A stretch of DNA of 64,000 nt from Allopusillimonas sp008369125 (GTDB lineage Bacteria > Pseudomonadota > Gammaproteobacteria > Burkholderiales > Burkholderiaceae_B), in the NCBI RefSeq assembly GCF_008369125.1, contig NZ_VOAY01000003.1, forward strand, positions 558,001-622,000, in the 5' to 3' direction. How positions within the stretch are numbered: position 1 is the first letter of the stretch; every line of letters begins with the position of its first letter. Below the pieces are notes generated by a model. The model saw nothing but the letters and a program-made list of their open reading frames with translations, did not search any database and had not been told where the DNA came from. Shown one piece after another: positions 26,999-37,162 of this stretch. Position numbers and translations under genes: made by a program.

Positions 26999-29900
26999 TG
27001 AAAGCGCTACTCGATTTATTTAAACAAGTCTCGCAAGATGACCAATTCGATGCCATCAAAATTGGCATCGCATCGCCGGAGAAAGTGCGGTCGTGGTCTT
27101 ATGGTGAGGTGCGCAAGCCCGAAACCATTAACTACCGCACTTTCAAGCCCGAGCGTGACGGTTTGTTCTGCGCCAAAATTTTCGGGCCAGTCAAAGACTA
27201 TGAGTGTCTGTGCGGCAAGTACAAGCGCCTGAAGCATCGTGGCGTTATCTGCGAAAAGTGCGGTGTCGAAGTTACCGTAGCCAAAGTGCGCCGCGAGCGC
27301 ATGGGTCATATCGAGCTGGCCAGCCCCGTCGCGCACATCTGGTTCCTCAAGAGCCTGCCGTCGCGTCTGGGCATGGTGCTCGACATGACGCTGCGCGATA
27401 TTGAGCGTGTGCTCTACTTCGAAGCCTGGTGCGTTATCGAACCTGGCATGACACCGCTCAAGCGCGGTCAGATCATGTCCGATGATGACTATCTCGCCAA
27501 GACCGAAGAGTACGGTGACGACTTCCACGCACTCATGGGTGCCGAAGCCGTTCGCGAGTTGCTGCGCACGATCGATATCGATCGTGACGTAGAAACCCTG
27601 CGCGCCGAACTCAAGGCCACGTCATCAGACGCCAAGATCAAAAAAATCTCCAAGCGCCTCAAAGTGCTTGAGGGTTTCCAGAAGTCGGGCATCAAGCCTG
27701 ACTGGATGATCATGGAAGTGCTGCCGGTGCTTCCGCCTGAACTGCGTCCGCTGGTGCCGCTTGATGGCGGCCGTTTCGCTACGTCCGACCTGAACGACCT
27801 TTATCGTCGCGTCATCAACCGCAACAATCGTCTGAAGCGTCTGCTTGAGCTCAAGGCACCAGACATCATCTTGCGCAACGAAAAGCGCATGCTGCAAGAG
27901 TCGGTTGATTCGCTGCTCGACAACGGTCGTCGCGGCAAGGCCATGACAGGCGCCAACAAGCGTCAGCTCAAGTCGCTCGCCGACATGATCAAAGGCAAAA
28001 GCGGTCGTTTCCGTCAGAACCTGCTGGGCAAGCGTGTTGACTACTCCGGCCGTTCGGTTATTGTGGTGGGCCCGCAGCTTAAACTGCATCAGTGCGGTCT
28101 GCCCAAGCTGATGGCGCTTGAGCTGTTCAAGCCGTTTATTTTCAATCGTCTTGAAATGATGGGTTTGGCGACCACGATTAAGGCTGCCAAGAAGCTGGTT
28201 GAGAGCCAGGAACCTGTGGTGTGGGACATCCTCGAAGAGGTGATCCGCGAGCACCCCGTTATGCTCAACCGTGCGCCTACGTTGCACCGTCTGGGTATTC
28301 AGGCGTTCGAGCCGGTACTGATCGAAGGCAAGGCCATTCAGCTTCACCCGCTGGTTTGCGCTGCCTTTAACGCCGACTTTGACGGTGACCAGATGGCCGT
28401 TCACGTGCCACTGTCGCTTGAAGCCCAGCTTGAGGCCCGCACTCTGATGCTGGCTTCCAATAACATACTGTTCCCGGCCAACGGCGAGCCCTCCATCGTG
28501 CCGTCGCAAGACATCGTGCTGGGGCTTTACTACGCAACACGCGAGCGTATTAACGGCAAAGGCGAAGGCATTTTCTTCACCGATGTAGCAGAGGTTCAGC
28601 GCGCTTACGACAACCACGAAGTCGAGCTGCAATCTCGCGTTACCGTGCGTTTGCCTGAGTACGAAAAAGACGAAAATGGTCAATGGCAGCCTATCGTGCG
28701 CCGTTTCGAAACCACTGTCGGCCGTGCTTTGCTTTCCGAGATTTTGCCTCAAGGGCTGCCTTTCTCCGTGCTTAATCGCGCGCTCAAGAAGAAAGAAATC
28801 TCGCGTTTGATCAACCAGTCGTTCCGTCGCTGCGGCCTGCGTGCCACCGTAATTTTTGCTGACAAGCTGATGCAATCGGGTTTCCGTCTGGCAACTCGTG
28901 GCGGTATTTCTATTGCCATGAGCGACATGCTGATTCCCTCGGCCAAGGAAGGTATTCTTGCCCAGGCCAGCAAAGAGGTCAAAGAGATCGACAAGCAGTA
29001 TTCGTCAGGTCTGGTAACTGGTCAAGAACGCTACAACAACGTGGTCGACATCTGGGGCAAGGCTGGCGATAAGGTCGGCAAGGCCATGATGGAGCAACTG
29101 GCGACCGAGCCTGTGATCGACCGTCATGGCGAAGAAGTTCGTCAAGAGTCGTTCAACTCCATCTATATGATGGCTGACTCTGGCGCGCGGGGTTCCGCTG
29201 CACAGATCCGCCAGCTGGCTGGTATGCGCGGCCTGATGGCCAAGCCTGACGGTTCCATTATCGAAACGCCTATTACCGCCAACTTCCGTGAAGGCTTGAA
29301 CGTACTTCAGTACTTCATTTCCACACACGGGGCGCGTAAAGGTCTGGCTGATACGGCGCTTAAAACGGCGAACTCGGGTTACCTGACCCGCCGTCTGGTC
29401 GACGTGACGCAAGATCTGGTCATTACCGAAATGGATTGCGGCACGACACGTGGCTACACCATGAAGGCGCTGATCGAGGGCGGTGAAGTGGTTGAGCCCC
29501 TGCGCGAGCGTATTTTGGGTCGAGTGGCGGCGATTGATATCGTCAACCCCGAAACTCAGGAAACCGCTGTAACGGCTGGCACGCTGCTTGACGAAGACAC
29601 GGTCGAGTACATCGACAGTCTCGGCATCGACGAGGTCAAGATCCGTACGCCGCTCACTTGCGAAACGCGTCATGGCCTGTGCGCACACTGCTATGGTCGT
29701 GATCTGGGTCGTGGTTCTATGGTTAACCGTGGCGAAGCGATTGGTGTTATCGCTGCGCAATCCATTGGTGAGCCCGGCACGCAGCTTACGATGCGTACCT
29801 TCCACATTGGTGGTGCGGCATCACGTTCGGCCCTGGCCAGTTCGGTCGAGACCAAGTCTGCAGGTACCATCGGCTTTGCCATTGGCCTGCGTTATGTCAC

Positions 29901-31248
29901 TAACGCTAAAGGCGAACGTGTCGCCATTTCGCGTTCCGGCGAGATCGTGGTGTTTGACGATAACCGTCGTGAGCGCGAGCGTCATAAAGTGCCATACGGT
30001 GCAACGATTGCCGTGGGCGATGGCGACGTCGTCAAGGCAGGTGCACGTCTGGCTTCATGGGATCCGCTCACGCGACCCATCGTGTCAGAGTACGCCGGTA
30101 CAGTTCGCTTTGAGAACATCGACGAGGGCGTTACGGTTGCCCGCCAGGTCGATGATGTAACAGGCTTGTCGACGCTGGTTGTCATTACGCCCAAGACGCG
30201 TGGTGGCAAGATCGTCATGCGTCCGCAAATCAAGATCCTCAACGAAGCAGGCGATGAGATCAAGATTGCCGGTACTGATCACTCGGTCAATATCTCGTTC
30301 CCGGTTGGCGCATTGATTACCGTGCGTGATAACCAGCAGGTAACGGTTGGCGAGATTCTGGCGCGTATTCCGCAAGAATCGCAAAAAACCCGCGATATTA
30401 CCGGTGGTCTGCCCCGCGTGGCCGAACTGTTCGAAGCTCGTTCCCCGAAAGATGCCGGTATGCTGGCAGACGTTACGGGTACGGTTTCCTTCGGTAAAGA
30501 CACCAAGGGCAAGCAGCGCCTGGTCATCACCGACATGGACGGAATCAGTCACGAGTTTCTTATTCCCAAAGAGAAGCAGGTTCTCGTGCATGACGGTCAG
30601 GTCGTGAACAAGGGCGAGATGATCGTCGACGGCCCCGCCGATCCGCATGATATTCTGCGTCTCAAGGGCATCGAGCAGCTTGCCAACTACATCGTTAATG
30701 AAGTGCAAGACGTATACCGTCTGCAGGGCGTAAAGATCAACGACAAGCACATTGAAGTGATTGTTCGTCAGATGCTGCGTCGCGTAAACATTACCGATGC
30801 GGGCGATACCGACTTCATCACGGGTGAGCAGGTCGAGCGCTCCGAGTTGTTGAATGCAAACGATCGCATGGAAGCCGAGGCAAAAATTCCAGCCAAGTAC
30901 GACAACGTACTGTTGGGTATTACCAAAGCATCACTGTCGACCGATTCGTTCATCTCTGCGGCGTCCTTCCAGGAAACCACACGCGTACTTACCGAGGCTG
31001 CCATTATGGGCAAGCGCGATGATCTGCGTGGCTTGAAAGAAAACGTTATTGTGGGTCGTTTGATTCCTGCGGGTACCGGGATGGCCTTCCATCTTGCCCG
31101 TAAGGATAAAGAGGCTAACGAGGCGGCAGAGCGCAAGGCCGCCCGTGCCATGGCTAACCCTTTTGAAGATGCTCCGGCCGCCGAAGCGGTTGAAGTTCAT
31201 CAAGAAGCCCAGCCTACTGGCGAAGCTGAAGGGTCTGCAACCGAGTAA
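26998..31248 (+). CDS. rpoC: DNA-directed RNA polymerase subunit beta'
   Basis: A 1416-residue beta' subunit. The N-terminal zinc site is CLCGKYKRLKHRGVICEKCG, the catalytic magnesium loop is FNADFDGDQMAVH (near residue 460), the bridge helix and trigger loop region includes GEPGTQLTMRTFHIGGAAS, and a second zinc site is CETRHGLCAHCYGRDLG. Coupled to rpoB by a one-base overlap. A strong terminator follows within 60 bases. Confidence 0.99.
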   Translation: MKALLDLFKQVSQDDQFDAIKIGIASPEKVRSWSYGEVRKPETINYRTFKPERDGLFCAKIFGPVKDYECLCGKYKRLKHRGVICEKCGVEVTVAKVRRERMGHIELASPVAHIWFLKSLPSRLGMVLDMTLRDIERVLYFEAWCVIEPGMTPLKRGQIMSDDDYLAKTEEYGDDFHALMGAEAVRELLRTIDIDRDVETLRAELKATSSDAKIKKISKRLKVLEGFQKSGIKPDWMIMEVLPVLPPELRPLVPLDGGRFATSDLNDLYRRVINRNNRLKRLLELKAPDIILRNEKRMLQESVDSLLDNGRRGKAMTGANKRQLKSLADMIKGKSGRFRQNLLGKRVDYSGRSVIVVGPQLKLHQCGLPKLMALELFKPFIFNRLEMMGLATTIKAAKKLVESQEPVVWDILEEVIREHPVMLNRAPTLHRLGIQAFEPVLIEGKAIQLHPLVCAAFNADFDGDQMAVHVPLSLEAQLEARTLMLASNNILFPANGEPSIVPSQDIVLGLYYATRERINGKGEGIFFTDVAEVQRAYDNHEVELQSRVTVRLPEYEKDENGQWQPIVRRFETTVGRALLSEILPQGLPFSVLNRALKKKEISRLINQSFRRCGLRATVIFADKLMQSGFRLATRGGISIAMSDMLIPSAKEGILAQASKEVKEIDKQYSSGLVTGQERYNNVVDIWGKAGDKVGKAMMEQLATEPVIDRHGEEVRQESFNSIYMMADSGARGSAAQIRQLAGMRGLMAKPDGSIIETPITANFREGLNVLQYFISTHGARKGLADTALKTANSGYLTRRLVDVTQDLVITEMDCGTTRGYTMKALIEGGEVVEPLRERILGRVAAIDIVNPETQETAVTAGTLLDEDTVEYIDSLGIDEVKIRTPLTCETRHGLCAHCYGRDLGRGSMVNRGEAIGVIAAQSIGEPGTQLTMRTFHIGGAASRSALASSVETKSAGTIGFAIGLRYVTNAKGERVAISRSGEIVVFDDNRRERERHKVPYGATIAVGDGDVVKAGARLASWDPLTRPIVSEYAGTVRFENIDEGVTVARQVDDVTGLSTLVVITPKTRGGKIVMRPQIKILNEAGDEIKIAGTDHSVNISFPVGALITVRDNQQVTVGEILARIPQESQKTRDITGGLPRVAELFEARSPKDAGMLADVTGTVSFGKDTKGKQRLVITDMDGISHEFLIPKEKQVLVHDGQVVNKGEMIVDGPADPHDILRLKGIEQLANYIVNEVQDVYRLQGVKINDKHIEVIVRQMLRRVNITDAGDTDFITGEQVERSELLNANDRMEAEAKIPAKYDNVLLGITKASLSTDSFISAASFQETTRVLTEAAIMGKRDDLRGLKENVIVGRLIPAGTGMAFHLARKDKEANEAAERKAARAMANPFEDAPAAEAVEVHQEAQPTGEAEGSATE

Positions 31249-31273
31249 GCAGTGTTCGTGGCAATGTAAATGC

Positions 31274-31311
31274 AAAAGCGCCAGGTTTAAAAGCCTGGCG
31301 CTTTTGTTTTT
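31274..31311 (+). terminator. Terminator after rpoC, probably bidirectional
   Basis: AAAAGCGCCAGG and CCTGGCGCTTTT form a perfect 12-bp stem with an 8-base loop, followed by a T-rich tail. The A-run on the other side makes it able to stop the convergent arginase transcript too. Confidence 0.92.
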
Positions 31312-31343
31312 GGTTCAGCCAACGTCAATGGGCGCTCACTTTG

Positions 31344-32297
31344 CTATACAGATCGCAGCAAGGTTGTTTTGCCGAACAAACTCTGGATCAGTTCGACAAC
31401 CAGTGTGGCCGTCTGGTTGCGCACATCGAGGGCGGGGTTCAGTTCCACCACATCCAGGGATCCCAGGCACGCTGTTTCGGCGATCATTTCCATGCAAAGC
31501 TGGGCCTCACGGTAACCGGGGCCGCCACATACCGTCGTACCGGTGCCGGGAGCAATCGAAGGGTCCAGGAAGTCGACGTCGAAACTTACATGCAAATGCA
31601 CATTGCCCTGGCGTATGTCGCGCAGCGCACGACGCATCACCTTATACATGCCTAGCTCGTCAATAAGACGCATGTCGTAGGCTTCAATACTTAATGCGCG
31701 AATCATCTGCTTTTCGGCGTCGTCCACGCTGCGCAGCCCTATCAGTTTAAGTTCGCCTGATGTAAGCGCGGGCGCTGAGCCAGCCAGGGTGGTCAGTTGC
31801 TCAGGACCCATACCATGCAGGCAGGCCACGGGTATGCCGTGAACATTGCCCGATGGCGAGATTTCGGGCGTATTGCAGTCTGCGTGTGCGTCCAGCCAGA
31901 GAACACGCAGAAGTTTGCCGTGTTTGCGGCAATGTTGTGCCACTGCACTGATAGACCCGATGGCCAGGTGATGATCGCCACCGAGCATAATAGGTGTTTG
32001 CCCATTGTCGAGTTCGTTCAGCACGGCGTCGAAAACCGTGTGGTTCCAGTGTGTACACTCGGCGAGATTACGTAGCCCATATGGCTTATCGCGTGGCCCT
32101 CGTGGGTTGGGTGGGCCCGATAGGTTGCCTAAGTCACTCACTCGTATGCCCAGTGTTTCAAGTGCAGACCCGAGCTGGGCCACACGCAAGGCCTCAGGCC
32201 CCATGCAGGAGCCAATGTTCGCTGCTCCTGCATCAGAGGGTGCTCCGATCAGCGATACGGAAGGTTGTGCTGCACGTGATGCCGCTGCGGTTCTCAC
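31344..32297 (-). CDS. Arginase
   Basis: A 317-residue arginase/ureohydrolase. The binuclear manganese motifs are all present: GGDHHLA, DAHADCN and FDVDFLDPS. It hydrolyses arginine to ornithine and urea in the cytoplasm. It begins with GTG and overlaps the end of the ornithine cyclodeaminase gene (GTGA), so the two are coupled and together turn arginine into proline. Agmatinase is an alternative within the family, but the length, the IGAPSDAG start and the partner gene favour arginase. Confidence 0.92.
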   Translation of the reverse strand: MRTAAASRAAQPSVSLIGAPSDAGAANIGSCMGPEALRVAQLGSALETLGIRVSDLGNLSGPPNPRGPRDKPYGLRNLAECTHWNHTVFDAVLNELDNGQTPIMLGGDHHLAIGSISAVAQHCRKHGKLLRVLWLDAHADCNTPEISPSGNVHGIPVACLHGMGPEQLTTLAGSAPALTSGELKLIGLRSVDDAEKQMIRALSIEAYDMRLIDELGMYKVMRRALRDIRQGNVHLHVSFDVDFLDPSIAPGTGTTVCGGPGYREAQLCMEMIAETACLGSLDVVELNPALDVRNQTATLVVELIQSLFGKTTLLRSV

Positions 32298-33382
32298 GCT
32301 ATCACTCGGTCAAAGAGCAACGCACCAGCCGCCTGTGCATTGAGCAGACCAAACAGGTTCTTCGGGTCTTGCAGTGCAGGAATCAGCTCAAGCGGCTGCA
32401 GTATCCCGGCTTCCTGGGCGCGCGCATACATGTAGCGCAGGGCAGAGTAGTCTTCCAGTGCAAAGCCGACCGAATCAAAAATAGTGATCTGGGTGGGTGA
32501 CAGACGGCCAGGGGACGATTTTTGTAGTACCTGCCAAAGCTCAGTGACGGCGAAATCAGCAGGCATTTGCTGCAGTTCGCCTTCAATACGTGTCTGGGGC
32601 TCAAACTCGACGAAAACATTGCCTTTGTAAAGCAAGCTAGCCTCAAGCTCTGTTTTTCCGGGGCAGTCACCCCCCACGGCGTTGATATGCGTGCCGGGTG
32701 CCACCATGTCCGCTCGCAGAATGATGGCGTTGGTGTTATCTGCGGTGATCGTAGTGATAATGTCTGCGCCGCGCACGGCTTCGGCGGTGCTGGAACAACA
32801 AACCACTTCGATCGGGTAGGGAGCAAGGTTTTGATGAAGTTTGTGCATGGCCATCCCATCAATGTCGTAGATGCGAAGCGTATCAATGCCCAGCACGCCA
32901 TGAAAGGCCAATGCCTGGAATTCACTTTGTGTCCCGTTTCCGATAAGCGCCATACAGTGGCTTTCTGGACGCATGAGTTGGCGCGCCGCCATGACGGATG
33001 TCGCTGCTGTGCGTAGTGCCGTGCTTAGCGTAAGTTCGCTGAGAAATATCGGCATGCCATTGGCCATATTGGCCAGGGCGCCAAAAGCCATTACCGTGGG
33101 CAAACCGCGGTGTGTATTTATGGGATGGCCATTGACGTACTTAAAGGCGTAGTCGCTGGCATCGGATATGGGCATGAGTTCAATGACACCATCTGGGCTG
33201 TAGTTGCCGATGCGCACTGATTTGGTGAAATCTTGCCAGCGCATGAAGTTATGTTCAATGGCTTGTGCCATACCTTGCAGGCATTCTATGACACCAACGC
33301 GTGTAACCAGTTTGGCTGCCTGGTTGTAGCCCAGAAAATCAGTATGTATGCCAAACGGTGTCAAATTTGCAGTGTGTGTCAT
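32294..33382 (-). CDS. Ornithine cyclodeaminase
   Basis: A 362-residue ornithine cyclodeaminase / mu-crystallin family protein. Landmarks are MPISDASDYAFKYVNGHPIN, the Rossmann loop ALIGNGTQSEFQALAF, and INAVGGDCPGKTELE with the catalytic aspartate. It converts ornithine to proline and ammonia using bound NAD. First gene of the pair with arginase, giving arginine to ornithine to proline. The long form with GDCPGKTEL is the same type as in Agrobacterium and Pseudomonas. Confidence 0.92.
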   Translation of the reverse strand: MTHTANLTPFGIHTDFLGYNQAAKLVTRVGVIECLQGMAQAIEHNFMRWQDFTKSVRIGNYSPDGVIELMPISDASDYAFKYVNGHPINTHRGLPTVMAFGALANMANGMPIFLSELTLSTALRTAATSVMAARQLMRPESHCMALIGNGTQSEFQALAFHGVLGIDTLRIYDIDGMAMHKLHQNLAPYPIEVVCCSSTAEAVRGADIITTITADNTNAIILRADMVAPGTHINAVGGDCPGKTELEASLLYKGNVFVEFEPQTRIEGELQQMPADFAVTELWQVLQKSSPGRLSPTQITIFDSVGFALEDYSALRYMYARAQEAGILQPLELIPALQDPKNLFGLLNAQAAGALLFDRVIA

Positions 33383-33525
33383 GAGCGTGATCTCCTGTGC
33401 GTGTTGTACAGCGGCATATGCGCCACCTTACTTAACAGGTTGCCACAACACCTCTTCAATTCAAATCAGGCTAAATGCGTGCATAACGGTAGAATGTTGT
33501 CATTATGGCAACCTAATTTAACGAA

Positions 33526-33981
33526 ATGGATCAAGTTGACCAGCAACTCATTGCGCTTTTGCGCAACAACGCCCGTTCGGGCGTAGCAACGCTCGCAAAG
33601 CGATTGGGCGTGTCGCGCGGCACGGTGGCCAATCGCATCCGTAAACTTGAAGACAGCGGCCAAATCGTGGGCTACACCATACGGCTGCGGCCCAAGTCCG
33701 AGGCGGCCGATATAGTTGCGTGGATGAGTATTTCCATAGAAGGCAACGACGCCCGCCGCGTGTCCTTCAGCCTGCTGGGTGAGCCTGGGGTGTCTTCATT
33801 GCATAGCACCAATGGGCAGTGGGATCTGCTGGCCGAATTGCGGGTGGCCAGTCTGGCAGAACTTGCCCAGGTGCTCGAAAGAGTGCGGCTCATCAAGGGT
33901 ATTAGCAATACAGAAACCAGCATCCACCTTGAAACCTATCGGGCGTCGTTGAAGCAGGATAGGTCGCAAGAGCGAGCCTGA
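33526..33981 (+). CDS. Lrp/AsnC-family transcriptional regulator
   Basis: A 151-residue Lrp-type protein. An N-terminal HTH (VDQQLIALLRNNARSGVATL, then VSRGTVANRIRKLEDSGQIVGY) is followed by a RAM/AsnC ligand domain from about residue 60. It is divergent from the ornithine cyclodeaminase-arginase operon with 143 bases between, so it probably controls that operon in response to arginine or ornithine, as known for similarly placed Lrp members. The ligand is inferred from context. Confidence 0.9.
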   Translation: MDQVDQQLIALLRNNARSGVATLAKRLGVSRGTVANRIRKLEDSGQIVGYTIRLRPKSEAADIVAWMSISIEGNDARRVSFSLLGEPGVSSLHSTNGQWDLLAELRVASLAELAQVLERVRLIKGISNTETSIHLETYRASLKQDRSQERA

Positions 33982-34057
33982 CCTGGCGTGCACCATCGGA
34001 CGAGGGGGCATGCAGTGGCAGACAAAACAGGGTTTTGATGATTGTCCGGAAATCCGG

Positions 34058-36052
34058 TTATTCGTCGCCCTCGGTATCCGGCGGCGGCGGGGCGCAAGCA
34101 GGTAAATGCACAATAAATTCTGTGCCATCACCTGGCTGGCTGCGCGCTTCAATGGTGCCGCCGTGGCGCTCGATAACGGTTTTGACAAAGGAAAGTCCCA
34201 GGCCAGCGCCTGTGGGGTTGTCAGCAGAATCAGTACCAAGGCGCTGGAAGCTGTGAAACAGCAGCCCAATCTCTTTTGCAGCAATGCCCCGACCCTGGTC
34301 CTTGATCTTTACCAACCAGTGTTGCCCCGAGGCAGAAGGTGTAATCGTGCAGCTTATACGGGTGTTCCCAGGGCTATATTTGATGGCATTGTCGATCAGG
34401 TTAGACAGTGCGCGACATAACAGCGTCCAGTCGCCGCGAACCCAGGCCTGTTCAGGGTGCTGTTCAATTTCGACAGTTATTTGTCGCCGCGTGGCCTGGG
34501 CCCAGAAATCATCCACAGCATGTTCTGTTAAATCGACCAGGTTAAAGACGGTATTCTGGAATTGCATGGCTTCTGCACGCGCCAGCTGCACAAAGCCATC
34601 AACCAGGTTAAGAGTTTTCGTGGCGTATAGCTGTACCCGTTTCATGGCCTCGGGCTGGCTCAGCGCCGTCGAAGGGTTGTTTTGCAATTGCGCCAACGCG
34701 ATGATGGAGTTTTGTGGCGCGCGCATATCATGCGAGAGGAACCGCAGCGTGTCGTCACGTTTTTGCTGCGCCAACCGCAGTTGCCTGATCGCATTATGCA
34801 GTTGCGAAACACGTGACGAAAGGGTTTCATCCCCGGAAGATGGGTCGGTGGGTACCAGCTCTTCACCCAAGGCGAGCCGGTCTCCGGTCAGCGTTTCGAG
34901 CTCGCGGTCGAGCTGCTGCAGCGATACCTCTTGATTGCGCCAGCTCCATAACGGATACGCAACCGCCACGCCTATCAGCGAAGCGGTAATTGGCAGCCAG
35001 ATGCCCGCAAAGTACATAACCAGTATGCAGCTTGTCGCCGTCAGTATTAAGGTACTGGCGGCGGCCAGAAATGCTCGGCGCGGAGACAGGCGTCGGAAAG
35101 CCAGACAGGCCAGCAAAACAGGCAGTGTGGACAATAATGCGGCCAACAGGCGGTTGGGCGTGTGAATCCAGTTATTTTCAAGAGATGAGTTCAGGGCGTT
35201 GGCGAGCACCTCCACGCCTGCCATGGTTTCTCCGTGCCGGGTCAGTGGCGTCGGAAAGGCGTCACCCAAGCCCGAGCCCCAGGAACCAACGAGTACATAT
35301 TTGTTGCGGAAGGTTGCTGGAGGGATGTCGCCGTTCAATACATGGGCGTAAGGATAGTGTGTGTAATGCCCAGGTGGGCCTGCATAAGGAATTAGCAGAG
35401 CCTGGTCAGGGCGTGATACCACCCGTGCAGACGAATCAACGCCAGCAACGTCGAGCATGGACAGCACCAGGTGTTGAGCGGAAAGCCCTGACGGCAGCTC
35501 CATGCGCGGGATGATCGAGCGTATGACGCCGTCTTCGTCAGGGTAGATATTGAAGTAGCCCTGCTTGGCCGCCGCATTTATCAATGACGGCCTGGCTCGA
35601 ATTAGTGCAGTCCCGTCATTGGTGACCATGGACGGCAGTACGACGCGCCCCTGGATGGCGATTGCTTTGGCCAGTAAGGAATCATCCAAGGGATATGCGG
35701 GGTTGGTATCGCTGAGCAGCAAGTCAAAACCGACGACCCGGGCTTGTTTCAGTTGCCCCAGCAGTCGCGCGTGTACCGCGCGTCGCCACGGCCAGTATCC
35801 GAGCGCTTCGATGCTGCTGTCATCAATTGTGATAATGACTATGTCGTTGTTGTGTGAGGGCTTCAGGGTATTGGCCAGCACCCTGTCGTAAAACGTGTGA
35901 TCTATGCGGGCAATACCTGTTTGTGCGCCAAAATAGCTGAGCGTCAGGGTTAGCAGTACCATGAGCACGGTGACCAGCAGCCATTCTGTCTGAACACGAC
36001 GGTCAAGGTTTCCCCAGAAATCCCCCGGCGTTGGTGCTTCGGACCCGGCCAT
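34058..36052 (-). CDS. CHASE2-domain sensor histidine kinase
   Basis: A 664-residue membrane kinase. One segment near residues 24-42 is followed by an extracytoplasmic CHASE2 domain (ARIDHTFYDRVLANTLKPS, then IVIITIDDSSIEALGYWPWRR, to about 310) and two or three more membrane segments to about 375. The H-box is LRFLSHDMRAPQNSII near 450, and the ATPase N, G1 and G2 boxes include NLIDNAIKYSP, KDQGRGIA and GAGLGLSFVK. It should phosphorylate the response regulator at the start of the same operon. The signal is unknown. It lies three bases after the FecR-LysM gene. Confidence 0.92.
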   Translation of the reverse strand: MAGSEAPTPGDFWGNLDRRVQTEWLLVTVLMVLLTLTLSYFGAQTGIARIDHTFYDRVLANTLKPSHNNDIVIITIDDSSIEALGYWPWRRAVHARLLGQLKQARVVGFDLLLSDTNPAYPLDDSLLAKAIAIQGRVVLPSMVTNDGTALIRARPSLINAAAKQGYFNIYPDEDGVIRSIIPRMELPSGLSAQHLVLSMLDVAGVDSSARVVSRPDQALLIPYAGPPGHYTHYPYAHVLNGDIPPATFRNKYVLVGSWGSGLGDAFPTPLTRHGETMAGVEVLANALNSSLENNWIHTPNRLLAALLSTLPVLLACLAFRRLSPRRAFLAAASTLILTATSCILVMYFAGIWLPITASLIGVAVAYPLWSWRNQEVSLQQLDRELETLTGDRLALGEELVPTDPSSGDETLSSRVSQLHNAIRQLRLAQQKRDDTLRFLSHDMRAPQNSIIALAQLQNNPSTALSQPEAMKRVQLYATKTLNLVDGFVQLARAEAMQFQNTVFNLVDLTEHAVDDFWAQATRRQITVEIEQHPEQAWVRGDWTLLCRALSNLIDNAIKYSPGNTRISCTITPSASGQHWLVKIKDQGRGIAAKEIGLLFHSFQRLGTDSADNPTGAGLGLSFVKTVIERHGGTIEARSQPGDGTEFIVHLPACAPPPPDTEGDE

Positions 36053-36055
36053 GAA

Positions 36056-37162
36056 TCAGTAGTCGTTAAGCATTATAGGCAAGCCAAAGCCCGACATGAC
36101 GGGCTGGCCATCACCCCAACTTAGCACCGACTGCCCAAGAAAAGGTTGTGCTGCATCAGGCCCGCTCAGGCCATCGGCGTCAGTAGCCCGTACGAGTACA
36201 TAGAAACTGCCGGCCTCTGGCGCATGGAATGTTACGTCTGGCTGAGAAAATGTCTGGCTGGAATACACACGCGTGCCGTTTATATCATCGGCTACATGGA
36301 CGAGGTAGGACGCGGCTCCTGGAACTGCAGGAAACTGCAGACCCCAACCGCTGGGGCCTCGTTCAGGGGCGGACAGTTCTGGCGCGGGCAGAAGCGACCG
36401 CACGGCTTTAAGTGTGCCAGATGCATCTGTGACGGCACCCTGGCCTGCACGCAAGTTAGCCTGCCCCTGGCCCGAAGCCGCGAGAGCGGCGCGTCCTTCG
36501 AGCACTTCGGTGTGTGAGCCTTCGGGGTCTGCGCGCACACGCAGATCGGTGCCGCGCACCCCTGTGATGGTGACCGGAGTCCGCACCTCGAAGCGGCCCA
36601 CGCCAGCTTTTTCTGGCGCCACCTGTGCCTCGAGAGCGCCGTCTTGCACGTGCATGATGGAGTCTGTGAGCCGGGCGCCTCTGAATACTTGCAGACGCTC
36701 AAAGCTGATCGACGAGTCGGCCGGGATGGATAAGGTGCTGCCGTCTTCGAGCTGCAGGGTTGCGTAGCTGTTGTCGCCGCTGGTGATAACCCCTGTTTCA
36801 TCGACGCTGTCGCCGATCGACAACGGTCGGCCCGCAAGCGTTACCGTGCCTTGTACATGAAGCACGCGTGCCTGCGAAGGGTCTTCGGGAATCATCGAGA
36901 AGGGGATATGGATGGCTTTACCTATCTGCAACTCTGTGGGCTCGGGCACGTTGTTCAGGGTTTGCAGCACACGCCAATTGCTTGTGGCTTCAGTAAACCG
37001 TTGTGATACACCGCCAAGCGTGTCTCCGGGTTGCGCCAGATAGATAAAATTTTCGCCCTGGGCTCCGGCAGGCTGCGCACTGGTTAATGCAGGCACTAGC
37101 ATGACCACCAGGGCCACAGCCGCTATCAGACTGCTCCCCATGTTTATCGATTTGGCAATCAT
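36056..37162 (-). CDS. Secreted LysM plus FecR-domain protein
   Basis: A 368-residue exported protein. A signal peptide (about 1-32, cut after TSAQPAGA) is followed by a LysM domain with FIYLAQPGDTLGGVSQRF (near 39-90) and a FecR-like domain (about 118-215, with VRTPVTITGVRGTDLRVR). The rest resembles fibronectin-type beta sandwich. It is presumably in the periplasm, bound to peptidoglycan. The four-base overlap with the response regulator (ATGA) and three-base gap to the CHASE2 kinase suggest it is part of signal input, an inference from context. Confidence 0.85.
   Translation of the reverse strand: MIAKSINMGSSLIAAVALVVMLVPALTSAQPAGAQGENFIYLAQPGDTLGGVSQRFTEATSNWRVLQTLNNVPEPTELQIGKAIHIPFSMIPEDPSQARVLHVQGTVTLAGRPLSIGDSVDETGVITSGDNSYATLQLEDGSTLSIPADSSISFERLQVFRGARLTDSIMHVQDGALEAQVAPEKAGVGRFEVRTPVTITGVRGTDLRVRADPEGSHTEVLEGRAALAASGQGQANLRAGQGAVTDASGTLKAVRSLLPAPELSAPERGPSGWGLQFPAVPGAASYLVHVADDINGTRVYSSQTFSQPDVTFHAPEAGSFYVLVRATDADGLSGPDAAQPFLGQSVLSWGDGQPVMSGFGLPIMLNDY

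Noticed and set aside
28021..28060. Possible mobile element or prophage remnants anywhere in the window
   Set aside because: No transposase, integrase, terminal inverted repeat or tRNA-linked direct repeat was seen, including at the borders of the 43-61 kb block.
27625..28875. 416-codon reverse-strand ORF inside rpoC
   Set aside because: Antisense shadow of the beta' gene, no recognisable domain or ribosome binding site.
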